Source of the DNA: Thinopyrum elongatum
Taxonomy: Eukaryota; Streptophyta; Magnoliopsida; Poales; Poaceae
Direction: 5' to 3'
Length of the DNA: 64,000 nt
Assembly (NCBI GenBank): GCA_011799875.1
Contig: CM022297.1
Coordinates: 535,403,479-535,467,478 of the forward strand
Below the pieces are notes generated by a model, which ran no database searches, was not told the origin of the DNA, and worked only from the letters and a program-made list of their open reading frames with translations. Made by a program: the position numbers and the translations under genes. Positions 35,411-44,934 of this stretch are shown piece after piece; position 1 is the first letter of the stretch; each line of letters starts with the position of its first letter.

Positions 35411-36769
35411 CTAGGCGTAGAAACACCGAAGCCGAGCGGCGTTCCACGGGTTGGGTTCGAGGCGGTTATCTGACGGGCTGCGGAGGCGGTATGCCCCTCC
35501 TGTGAGCACTTCATCTATAATGAAAGGGCCCTCCATTTGGGTGAAATCTTGTGCTTCTGCTTCTCAGGGAGGCGGAGGATGAGCTCTTCCACATTGTATG
35601 CCTTCGCCCGAACCTCCCGATTCTGGTAGCGCCGTGCTTGCTATTGATAAAATGCGGAGCGTGCGCGCGTGATGTCGCGCTCTTCTTCCAGGGCGTCCAG
35701 GTCGTCTTGCCGATCCAACTCGGCCTCCTTCTCTTCGTACATGCGTACTCTAGGTGCATCATGGATCAAATCACATGGGAGGACTGCTTCGGCACCGTAC
35801 ACCATAAAGAACGGGGTGTATCCTGTTGAACGATTAGGAGTGGTGCGCAGCCCCCATAGCACGGAGTCCAGCTCCTCTACCCAGTGGCAATCTGATCTTC
35901 AAGTGAGCGGATTAAGCGAGGTTTTATGCCGCTCATAATTAGTCCATTTGCTCACTCTACCTGCCCATTAGTTTGCGGGTGGTACACCGAAGCGTAGTCG
36001 AGCTTTATGCCCATCTTAGCACACCAATCTTTAACCTCTTGGGCGGTAAAATTAGACCCATTATCAGTGATTATGCTATGGGAACACCATAACGGTGTAC
36101 GACACCAGATATGAAGTCAACAACTGGTCAGGATTCTGCAGAGGTTACCGGTTTTGCTTCTATCCACTTAGTGAATTTATCGACCATAACCAGTAGGTAC
36201 TTCTTTTTCTTGGTCCCCCCTTTAAGTGGTCCGACCATGTCAAGCCCCCAGACTACAAATGGCTAGGTTATCGGTATAGTCCGAAGAGCTGTGGGGGGCA
36301 TATGGCTTTGATTTGCAAATAGCTGGCACCCAACACAATGTTGGACTAGAGTACGTGCGTCCGCGCGTGCTGTGGGCTAGAAGAACCCTGCTCGGAAGGC
36401 CTTACTGACCAGGGCCCGAGCTGCTGCGTGGTGGCCGCCCATGCCGGCATGTATCTCAGCGAGAAGCTGCTGCCCCTCCTCTTCGGAGATGCACCTCTGA
36501 AGGACTCCTGTAGTGCTCTTTTTATAGAGCTCGCCCTCATGGACCTTGTATGCTTTAGAGCGCCGGACTACGCGCCGTGCCTCCATTTGATCATCTGGGA
36601 GTTCTTGTTGTGGGAGGTAGGCAAGCAAGGGCTCAGTCCATGGGGCGATTATGGCCATGATCTCATGGGCCGAAGGTGTTTCTTCGAGTGTGGATCCCCC
36701 GATGATATAGTCATCGGGCTCAATTTTTGGGGGGGATGATCTGGGCGGGCTCATTGGTTGTGGTGCCAC
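35411..36769 (-). pseudogene. Integrase of Fatima-like Gypsy
   Basis: The zinc-binding part (HAGMGGHHAAARALVSKAFRAGFF) is at 36377-36480 and stops at a TAG where tryptophan is expected. Degenerate but readable core pieces follow on the minus strand: DMVGPLKGGT near 36235, TDNGSNFTAQEVKDW near 36045, and YHPQTNGQ near 35960. 35641-35862 encodes the open segment WGLRTTPNRSTGYTPF to the end of the core. The C-terminus is frame-shifted but ends at TAG 35413-35411. It contains several stops, and the GPF/Y-type end is recognisable. Confidence 0.8.
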
Positions 36770-37466
36770 TGTCCCTACCCTGCCATACCATGGATGGCTT
36801 GAAGAGCCTTTCTAGAAAGGTGTTTTTAGGGACTGGGTCGTGCTTGGCGCCCATGCGGGCAAGGACATCAGCGGCTTGGTTACTGTCTCTAGAGACATGA
36901 TGGAATTCTAGACCCTCGAATCGGGCTGACATCCTGAGGATGGCGTTTCTGTATGCCGCCATTTTCGGGTCTGTGGCATCAAATTCGCCGTTGACCTGGG
37001 AGATGGCGAGGTTCTAATCTCCTCGCACCTCTAGCCACCGAACACCCATCGAGGTTCCCATCCTAAGACCGTGCAACAGTGCCTTGTACTCGGCTGTGTT
37101 ATTGGAATCCGTGTACATGATCTGTAGAACATACCGGATATTGTCGCCTATTGGGGATATTAGGATCACCCTAGCCCCCAGTCCGGCTAGCATTTTAGAG
37201 CCGTTGAAGTACATTGTCCAGTGTAAATATGTATTATATTCCCTAGGGAGTTCGGCTTCGGTCCATTCGGATAGAAAATCGGCCAACACCTGAGATTTAA
37301 TAGCTCGGCGTGGTTTGTATACGATCTCGAAGGGAAGGACCTCTATGGCCCATTTGGCAATGCGGCCCGTGGCATCCCTGTTATTGATTATATCATTGAG
37401 GGGTACCTCAGATACCACCGTCACCGAACACTCTTGAAAGTAGTGTCGCAGTTTTCGGGATGCCAT
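36720..37466 (-). pseudogene. RNase H domains of Fatima-like Gypsy
   Basis: 37014-37466 starts with the C-terminal half of the first RNase H (ASRKLRHYFQECSVTVV). It then enters the second, plant-type RNase H (WTMYFNGSKMLAGLGARV; DSNNTAEYKALLHGL). A TAG after EVRGD breaks it at 37014. 36720-36962 continues in the same frame (LEFHHVSRDSNQAADVLARM), carrying the final catalytic Asp. One extra A near 36725 shifts the frame into the linker. Confidence 0.85.
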
Positions 37467-37499
37467 AAAGACCGTATATGCTATCTTTTGGTAGTGTGG

Positions 37500-38483
37500 T
37501 TATCGGGATTTGCACAGTGTGAGGACCTCTGACACATAGTAGTCTGGTTTTTGAACCTGGAACTTGTGGCCCTCTGATTCCCGTTCTACGATGAGCACCG
37601 CACTCACCACTTGATTGGTGGCTGATATATACAACAGCATAGGTTCGCCGATACCTGGTGTGGCCAGGATAGGGTTGCTTTCCAGGAGTGTTTTAATTTC
37701 CTCCAGTGCCGCGGTTGCTTCGTTGGTCCACTCAAAGTTTTTTGTCTTCTTGAGTAGCCTGTAGAGAGGTAGTGCCTTTTCTCCAAGGCGGGAGATGAAA
37801 CGACTTAAAGCCGCCACACAACCTGCCAGCTTCTGCACGTGTTTGAGCTCCGTTGGTATTGCTAGCTGGGACATGGCCTTGATTTTAGCCGGATTGGCCT
37901 CAATTCCTCTATGGGAGACGCTAAATCCGAGCAGTTTGCCGGTGGGGACTCCGAAGATGCATTTGTCCGGGTTGAGCCGTATATCGTAAGCCCGTAGGTT
38001 TTCGAAGGTCAAGCGAAGGTCGTCCACGAGTTGATCGACTTTTTTGGTTTTAATGACCATGTCGTCTACGTATGCCTCGACTGTTTTGCCGATTTGGTTT
38101 TCCAGGCATGTTTGAATCATGCGTTGGTATGTGGCTCCCGCATTCTTTAGCCCAAACGGCATCGTGTTAAAGCAGAATGGCCCGTAGGGGGTGATGAACG
38201 TGGTTGCAGCTTGGTCGGACTCCTTCATCTTTATTTGGTGATATCCGGAGTATGCGTCGAGAAAGCATAGTGAGTCGTGCCCGGCAGTGGCATCGATAAT
38301 CTGATCAATGCGAGGTAAGGGGAAGGGATCCTTGGGACAGGCTTTGTTTAGGTCCTTGAAATCGACGCAGAGCCGCCAGGACTTGTCCTTCTTGGGTACC
38401 TTGACCAGATTTGCTAGCCACTTGGGATGCTTGATTTCATGGATGAATCCGGCCTCCAATAGCTTTGCCAATTCTTCACCCAT
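37500..38483 (-). pseudogene. Reverse transcriptase of Fatima-like Gypsy
   Basis: A nearly complete 327-codon RT. Fingers: LVKVPKKDKSWRLCVDF. Palm: FLDAYSGYHQIKM. Catalytic YVDD in AYVDDMVIKT. Thumb: LLGFSVSHRGIEANP. RNase H entry: GIGEPMLLYISATN. It ends at a TAA (37502-37500) in place of tyrosine. Apart from the flanking stops the domain is intact and shows all key residues. Confidence 0.9.
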
Positions 38484-38489
38484 AGCCTG

Positions 38490-38948
38490 TCATTTGTGTT
38501 CAGAGAATTGACGCAGTGTCTGTTTGACTAGCTTAAAGCCTTTTATGATGTTCAAGCTGTGCTCCACCAACCTCCGTGGGATGCCTGGCATATCCGAAGG
38601 GTGCCAGGTGAATATGTCCCAATTTTTGCGTAGAAACTCGTGTAACGCTTCGTCAACCACGGGGTCCAGTTGTGCTCCAATGGACGCCGTTTTATTCGGG
38701 TCTGTTGGGTGTACTTGGAATTTTACTATCTCGTCAGCTGGCTTAAATGACATGGATTTTGGCCTTTTACTGAGGACCACGTCGTCCCTATTGACTATAG
38801 TGTGGAGCATTGTTAATTCTTCGGCTGCAAGGGCCTCAGATAGTGCTGCAAGGGCAAGCGATGCGGTCTTATTTTCAGCTCGGAGGGCTGTGTTCGGATC
38901 ACTGACAAGCGAGATCGCGCCGTTAGGCCCTGGCATTTTGAGCTTCAT
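38490..38948 (-). pseudogene. Linker between protease and RT in Fatima-like pol
   Basis: Protein containing AQLDPVVDEALHEFLRKNWD and MPGIPRRLVEHSLNI, the conserved run-up to reverse transcriptase in this lineage. It ends at a TGA (38492-38490) just before QAMGEELAKLLEAGF, where arginine is expected. It is in the same frame as the RT segment. Confidence 0.82.
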
Positions 38949-39343
38949 GTATCCATAATGCGGTACGACCTGGAACCTTGCAAATGCCTCACGTCCCGGT
39001 ATCTGCTGTGGAAGGGCACAATGTGGAATAACAAGGGTTCGGATCTGTAGTTGTCGGGAGTACCGAACACTACATCCAAGGTTATGCGTCCGGAATAGCG
39101 CGCTTCCCTGCCGGGTATAATTCCTCGAAATGTGGTATGACTATGCTCGATGCGGGATCTGTTGAGCTGCATTTTGTCAAGCGTGTCTGTGTAAATGAGG
39201 TTCAGGCCGCTGCCCCTGTCCATCAGTACTTTAGCTAGTCTGAAGCCATCGATTATGGGTCGAGGACTAGTTCGGTGGGCGAGTGGGTGGGGCGGGACCT
39301 TGGCTCGTCCTTCTAATCGAAGGTGATAGGTGTGTCCGCCCAT
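38945..39343 (-). pseudogene. Protease region of Fatima-like pol
   Basis: An aspartic protease of Tat type; its active site reads LMDRGSGLNLIY, with an arginine where this family usually has glycine after the catalytic Asp. FRGIIPGREARYSGRITLDVVFG follows, the usual flap and core. The frame is lost near 39000 by a short deletion and resumes in another phase in the next segment. Both the active-site change and the frameshift inactivate it. Confidence 0.8.
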
Positions 39344-40751
39344 GGCTGTGCGGCTGTCACCTGGTAGACTTGGCCGAGCTCTCGAAGAGCCCTTTTCCTT
39401 TGATTGTTTGAAGAGAACGTCTCGTAAACTGTCAGGGCGTTGTCGTCGTGGGGTGGCGTTGTTGGTCGTCTATCGGGAGGTGCGAGAACCAGGATATTTT
39501 CGCCACTTTTGGCCACCTGCCTCACCACCCAACAAGCTCAAAGCCTGTGAGTAGGATTTGCGTTGAGCAGGGCCGAGTGTATAGGGCATGGTTTATCCAG
39601 CAATTCGTCCAGGACTGTTCTTGGTCTATTTTTCTTTTCGGCAGGCTCGTGCTCGGGTGACCATCTCGCATATGCTCGCTTTGCATGTGCTTTCCTGGGC
39701 TGTGGGGCAGGGGCCGACTCCTTGCGCATTTGCTGTAACCTCCTGGTGCTTTCCATGGCGCAATATTTGCGTACCATGTCCGATAATTGGGCGAAGTTTT
39801 GCACGCGGCGACGGGCGAGGGTATTTGAGATCCCTGTGTCCCGGCAGTTGAACCAAAAAGCTTCAATTATTTCTTCGTCACGGTAGTCCGTTATCTTGTT
39901 TTTGACGAGGAGAAATCTGGCCCAGTAATGATGGACCGTTTCTTTGGGCTGCTTCTTGACGTACATTAGGCCCCATATGTCCAGTCTTCCCGCATCCGGA
40001 CAATATTCGGCGTGGGCGGTGGGTGGGAGAGTTTTTAGTATTCCCGTCTGCTGTGAGTCCGGAGTGCCTGGGTTATGTCCGGATCTAATCGCATAATGTT
40101 CGGATGCGTGTCTGTACATGGTTGGGCCGACTCAAGGTTAGATCCTGTATCATAGGCTGAGTCTGAACTCTTATCTTGACGGGTGTACGTCTCCGGGCTA
40201 GAGACCCGGGTGTATACTGTCTTCAGCTTCGGAGATCGTGATCCCTCCATCTTTTCTTCGACGGTAGCAACGAGGTGAGTGATTGGCGGGACGTGGATCT
40301 CTCTGTTGTCAGGTTTAAGCCCGATCTGGTTGTAGGCCGTAGGCCTGCTGACGGAGATTCCCATACCGAGGAATCGATCCAACAGGTTGTTTACCAAAGA
40401 AACTCCCGTCGGGGCCGCGCCTCCTGGATATTCGGCGGGATGTTCTTCGGGTACTTCGATGGGATTCGGCTTTAAGGCCAGATCCTGGATTGGGCCGGCC
40501 TCTTTTGTATCTACTGAGTGCGAGGTCAAGGCGTCGGGCTCGGCGGGTTCTACGGGAGCAGGGCTTTGCCATAGGCCGGCGGCGGACTCTAAGTTCTGGT
40601 GGCTGGCTTCGTGATTGGAGGTGAGGTTTTCAACCTGGTCCAAAGGATCGGTGAGGTCGACACGAAAATTGATGCTGCCGAACGTGAAGATCTGGCCGGG
40701 GATGAAGATGACCCTGGTGCTGGCAGGGTTTCCAATGAGTAGTTGGGCCAT
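39300..40751 (-). pseudogene. Gag of Fatima-like Gypsy, frameshifted
   Basis: The start is the ATG at 40751 (MAQLLIGNPASTRVIF), 29 bp after the primer site. The first 238 residues have no domain I recognise. The frame shifts near 40060. The capsid-like segment is VHHYWARFLLVKNKI and FAQLSDMVRKYCAMES (39538-40119), followed by a basic tail. A TGA stops it near 39538 where arginine is expected, and the next frame (39313-39528) stops with a TAG. The protein would package element RNA. Confidence 0.75.
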
Positions 40752-40779
40752 CGATCCTTTGGCGATCCGCAGCAGAACT

Positions 40780-40796
40780 CTTAATGAAAGCACCAA
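40780..40796 (-). other. Primer-binding site of Fatima-like Gypsy
   Basis: The minus-strand sequence TTGGTGCTTTCATTAAG abuts the 5' LTR. The position is right, but I cannot name the tRNA with confidence. Confidence 0.55.
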
Positions 40797-41271
40797 TGTC
40801 GGTGTCAAAACTGGCGGATCTCGGGTAGGGGGTCCCGAGCTGTGGATCTAGGATCAATGGGGAACAAGGGACGAAGGACACGGTGTTTACCCGGGTTCGG
40901 GCCCTCTCGAAGAGGTAAAACCCTACGTCCTGCTTGATTGTATTTGATGTGTATGATATGGTTACAGAGTCGATCTACCTCGAGATCAGGCGAGCTAAAC
41001 CCTAGGTTAATGGGGTGATGGATCTTGCTCTAGCCCTAAAGACTAAAACCCCTTGGTTTATGTAGACACCAGTAGGGTTAGGGTTACATGCGATCGGTTA
41101 CAATAAAGGAAAGATCATGCCTAATCTTGACTTGGAGGGCACACCACGACTCCGAAGATCTTCTATCCGTCCACGGATCCGCACTCTAGCTGGGCTCCAT
41201 AGCAACCCTTCAGTCCGGCCCACATGTAATGGGCCGGCGGCCCGTGGACCCCTTAATCCAAGACTCCCTCA
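40797..41271 (-). repeat. 5' LTR of Fatima-like Gypsy
   Basis: The plus strand reads TGTCGGTGTCAAAACTGGCG...AGACTCCCTCA. It is followed directly by target site CACGT and preceded (plus strand) by the primer-binding site. Confidence 0.92.
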
Positions 41272-41302
41272 CACGTGTACATCGGCATCGCCGCCGGCTG
41301 AG

Positions 41303-42424
41303 ATGGACAGCGAGGCAGCCAGCAAGTGGAGGCGGCTCGAGCCAAAACCGCATCCGGCGAGCCTGGACTTCATCAGCAGCCTCCCCGATGACATGCTGCT
41401 CGTCATCATCGCCCTCGTCCCACCAAATCTGCCGTGTGGACCACACTACTCTCCCGACGGTGGCGCCCCCTTTGGCGCCGCGTCCCCCTCAACCTCACCG
41501 TCGATAGGTACCTCTGCGATGGGGATTGCAAACACATGGCCACAGTCTCCAAGATCCTTACATCGCACCCTGGGCCAGCCAGACGCCTTGACATCTGCAT
41601 GTTCAGTACCAACTACAAGGTCCAAGCCAAGTTCGACGAGTGGTTCTTATCCCCCGCCCTAGATCAGCTCGAGGAGCTCAGGTTTGAAGGTGGACGATGT
41701 CGCTCTCTACCGCCGTCCGCGCTCTGCCTCGCGCCAACTCCGCGCTGCTGTAGGTTCAGCTCCTGCTATTTTCCCTAGATTAAGCCTGCGCCCGCTCTTC
41801 TTCTCCCTCAACTCAAGAAGCTCGAGCTCTTCGACATTGGCATCTCGAAGGAGGCTATGGAGCACCTGCTCTACGGCTGTACTGTACTCGAGTACCTTTG
41901 TCTTCGGCAGATCCACGGGTTCATTACCCTCCACATCGCCTCAATGAATCTCCGGTGGATTTATGTGTCTTGCTGGCCCCACAAGAAGACATTACTTGGG
42001 AAGAGATCAGCTGTGTTGTTTCACGATATGGTCATTGAGAATGCGCCTTTCCTTGAGAGATTACTTGTATCTGATCTAGAAGGTCCAACAAAAATCAGGG
42101 TCATTGACGCGCCGAAATTGACAGCGTTGGCCTACTCGTCTTCCAAATTCTCCGAACTTTTTATTGGATCCATAATTGTTTAGGTACAACACTCTTCTCC
42201 TCCTCCTTCTTCTTCTTGAAAATCACATTTTTAATTGTTTTCTTGATGTATGTTGGACTGTCATCCAGAAAATGATTCCCACAAGCTTGACCCAGTCTGT
42301 GCGCATAGTGAAGATCTTAGCAATAAAATCTATTGGCCCCAAGCTGGATCAAGTTGTTGGATTCCTGACATGCTTTCCATGCATGGAGAAGCTATTCATC
42401 GAGATGAAACTCCTTTCCTATTAA
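41303..42424 (+). pseudogene. F-box / FBD (leucine-rich) protein gene, broken
   Basis: The only cellular gene in view. F-box proteins select targets for SCF ubiquitin ligases. The start ATG is at 41303 (MDSEAASKWRRLEP). The F-box is at residues 22-65 (SLPDDMLLVIIALVPP, then WTTLLSRRWRPLWRRVPL). A leucine-rich middle follows (LKKLELFDIGISKEAMEHLL; LRWIYVSCWPHKK; FLERLLVSDLEG) and an FBD-like end (VRIVKILAIKSIGPKLDQVV). An intron probably spans about 42184-42270 (GTACAACACT to ATCCAG). Lesions: one base lost at about 41428 inside the F-box, a TAG at 41778, and a TAG at the end of exon 1 (42181-42183). A Fatima-like Gypsy sits 31 bp before the ATG. Non-functional. Confidence 0.85.
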
Positions 42425-42611
42425 ATGTGAACCACAACGGAGCTCAATTTTTTTCATAATTTTCCCAAGTTACAATGATAAGTGTAGTGTTCAAAACTGC
42501 ATCTACTCACTATATACGGAAAGAAATGTTTTTACTATTTATTTTCACGTGATCACCTGCATCATTTTGTTGTTGTTGTTGCCAAGGCTAGTCATAGTGG
42601 GAAGTAACTTA
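42425..42611. other. 3' flank of F-box pseudogene
   Basis: 187 bp of unassigned AT-rich DNA ending in ACTTA (42607-42611), the presumed left target site of host B. No TE signature recognised. Confidence 0.4.
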
Positions 42612-42890
42612 TGTCGGATTCAGGGCTCCGCAGACCCAAGAAGGTTCGAACTCTGGGGCATGTGCGAAGATCTCAACTAGCCCAAGTCTCAAGCTCACCA
42701 CCCCACAGCCTAGCCTCTCCGAGTTCGCGCGAGCAGGGAAGAAGAAGATGAACACGGCAGTTTACCCAGGTTCAGGCCACCTTGCGGTGTAAAACCCTAC
42801 TCCTGCTTTGTGGTGGATTGGCCTCACGAGGAGGCTGAGGATGAACTAGTATAGTGGATGAGCGGCCTCGCGAGGGCTCAAGTGATGTGG
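42612..42890 (-). repeat. 3' LTR of host B, left part
   Basis: It starts TGTCGGATTCAGGGCTCC on the plus strand and is interrupted at 42890 by the Copia insertion (target TGTGG, 42886-42890). Confidence 0.75.
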
Positions 42891-44235
42891 TGTAGGAGAT
42901 ATGCCCTAGAGGCAATAATAAATGTTATTGATTATCTCCCTGTTCATAATTAGGTTTATGTTCCATGCTATAACTGCAATGATTCTCGAGTCTGCAAAGA
43001 AAACGAGGCTCGGAGGAAGACTCATATGCACGTGTGGGATAATAAACGGTAAAATGTATTCCTAGTCTGGCCTCTAAGACTATCTCAAGTGTTGCATGAT
43101 GGTTCTGTTTTCCTGATCATGGGCATGTCTATGCCAGCAACTTTGAGGGCACAGTGTTAGAAGAACATTTGTGTTGAATCGACCCGATTGATGTTATGCT
43201 ATGAGATTCTTTCGTCACAAGTTAATGGTTAATAACACAGAGATGGTTAACGTTTGCATGATTCCTCAGACCATGAGAGTATCGAGTTTCTTCATGCTTG
43301 ATTCATGAACTTTGGGGTTTGTTAAACGTCATCCGTAACTGGATGGCTATTACGGCGGCTTACGGGTTCATGGGAAAGTATGTTAAGTAACTTGATAGCT
43401 CAAGATTGGGATTTGCTCCTCCGACGATGGAGAGATATCTCTGGGCCCTCTCGGTGTTACGGTATCCATCATCGTCTGGCCAGACACTTTGTGATTTGAT
43501 CACGGGGATGCCGGAACACGGTAACGAGAAAAGAGAACAATACCGGTAACGAGGTAACTAGCATAGTGGACAAGTTGTTGATCCACGGGAATGCCATCAT
43601 GTCTCACCTCGGGTATTTGTAACATATCGCGAAGCAACAGGAATAGCACACGGCAACTGGAGGTTCACTCGAATATTCATTCGTGTGGGTATAGGGGTCA
43701 ATATGGGTGTCCACGGCTCCGATGTTGATCATTGATCGGAAGGGGTTCCGGGTCATGTCTATACTTCACCTAACCTATAGGGTCACACACTTAAGGGTCA
43801 TCTATCTGCTGAATACTAGACAGGGAGTCTGAGAGAAAATCACCGAAAAAGTTTCGGACACCGAAAAAGTTTCGGACAGCGGAAAAGTTCCGCAGAGAGA
43901 GGTCACCGGATGAGTTCCGATGAAACTGAAAAGTTGTTTCAGAGGATACCATAAAGTCAAATTGGTTTCGGCACATGCCCGATAATTCTTGGAGGGTGCC
44001 AGAATCATTCTGGAAACTTTTGGGAATTTTCTGGAAGAAAAACCGGAAATGTTCCGGAGCTGCCGGAACCACTTCAGATGCTTTTCGCAGATGAAAATCA
44101 CTAATCTGGAATTGTTCTAGAATGCGTTGAAAATTATTTTAGTGGGTACTGGAAATGTTCTAAGCCCACATAAATATTTTCAGTTCGAACGGACGCTGAA
44201 AAATGTCGTCGTGAATAGTGAAAGTGCTTTTTGGG

Positions 44236-44304
44236 TGGCTTCTTGGAGAAGCCACCTTGAGGGTCCTTTGGTATTTTTCCCCTTGGCTTCTTGGAGAAGC
44301 CACC
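44236..44304 (+). repeat. Two hairpin palindromes upstream of TATA
   Basis: GTGGCTTCTTGGAGAAGCCAC (9-bp stem, 3-base loop) near 44236 and a second GGCTTCTTGGAGAAGCC (7-bp stem) near 44284. Both are kept unchanged in the 3' LTR (51565 and 51613). Their position 15-80 bp before the TATA box suggests a regulatory or structural role. Confidence 0.7.
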
Positions 44305-44317
44305 CTTGGGCTTGGCC

Positions 44318-44325
44318 TATAAATA
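44318..44325 (+). promoter_or_regulatory. TATA box of Copia 5' LTR
   Basis: TATAAATA in the context GGCCTATAAATAGGGG; the same box is at 51647-51654 in the 3' LTR. It lies just after two hairpin-forming GGCTTCTTGGAGAAGCC palindromes. Confidence 0.7.
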
Positions 44326-44539
44326 GGGGTGGAGGGGGCTGCCTAAAGACTCACTCTTTCTCACATATACATGCCATTGCAATGATCTGGCTTCTCTCTC
44401 CCTCCCACGAAAAGAGTTTCGTAGAGCCGAAAGGCTGTCTGGGTTCCGGTGGGAACTAATTCTGGACGGCGAAGCCCAGCCGGATAGATGACACCGTATG
44501 TGTGCAACTCTGTAGAGAGGTCGTAGTTTCGATCTTAGT

Positions 44540-44720
44540 GCCCGAGTGGCTGTTCGTGAGTGCCTCCCGAAGGGCTGTCCAAGTGACGGTCCAAGTTCTG
44601 TGAGTCCTCTCGAAGGGCTGTCCGAGTGACCGTTCGAGTTTCGAAGGTCCTCCCGAAGGGCTGTCCGCGACACCGTCCGGGGGACTGTTCGACCGCCTCC
44701 CGGAGGGCTGTCCGAAGGGA
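44540..44720 (+). repeat. Tandem GAAGGGCTGTCC repeats in LTR
   Basis: Four diverged ~50-bp units, each with CTCCCGAAGGGCTGTCC or a close form. The same array is in the 3' LTR at about 51870-52050. It lies downstream of the TATA, so it would be in the R/U5 part of the transcript. Confidence 0.7.
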
Positions 44721-44920
44721 AGACGAGGGTATACATCCTCGCGGTTGGGAGGTTGTAAATCCTAGCTGCGGGGATCTGCACCGCCGATCGTCATCGACTC
44801 TACTTCCGCTGCGCTACGAGTCGGTAACGAAATGATCAAACCTTGTATGCAGTCTCCATAGTGGTCCTGGGCTGGTGCGTAGGTCGAATTTTTTTTGTTT
44901 TCTGCTGCGTTACCCTACAG

Positions 44921-44934
44921 TGGCATCATGAGCC
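44921..44934 (+). other. Primer-binding site of Copia
   Basis: TGGCATCATGAGCC one base after the LTR. It resembles the initiator-Met complement TGGTATCAGAGCC with an added T and a substitution. Confidence 0.7.

Larger units (their letters stand above)
30860..41271 (-). mobile_element. Complete Tat-lineage Gypsy (Fatima-like)
   Basis: A 10,412-bp element with 474- and 475-bp LTRs and a perfect 5-bp target duplication CACGT (30855-30859 and 41272-41276). Gag, protease, RT, RNase H and integrase are on the minus strand. A separate multi-exon gene runs antisense between pol and the 3' LTR. I count about 24 differences between the LTRs (about 5 percent), or very roughly 2 million years at the common grass rate. 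Many frameshifts and stops; not autonomous. The Fatima name is from memory of the LTR and is tentative. Confidence 0.88.
42891..44919 (+). repeat. 5' LTR of interior-decayed Copia
   Basis: TGTAGGAGATATGCCC...CTGCGTTACCCTACA. It carries palindromes near 44236 and 44284, a TATA box at 44318, and a ~50-bp tandem repeat at 44540-44720. All of these recur in the 3' LTR. Confidence 0.9.

Noticed and set aside
41303..42424. Functional F-box gene
   Set aside because: A base is missing inside the F-box, a TAG interrupts the leucine-rich part, and exon 1 ends in TAG; the upstream region is displaced by a 10.4 kb insertion.
42484..42489. GTAGTG as a possible CACTA-1 right terminus after the F-box gene
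   Set aside because: It lacks the preceding T run (expected TTTTTGTAGTG), is not followed by CCA, and host A does not resume. A hexamer match is expected by chance.
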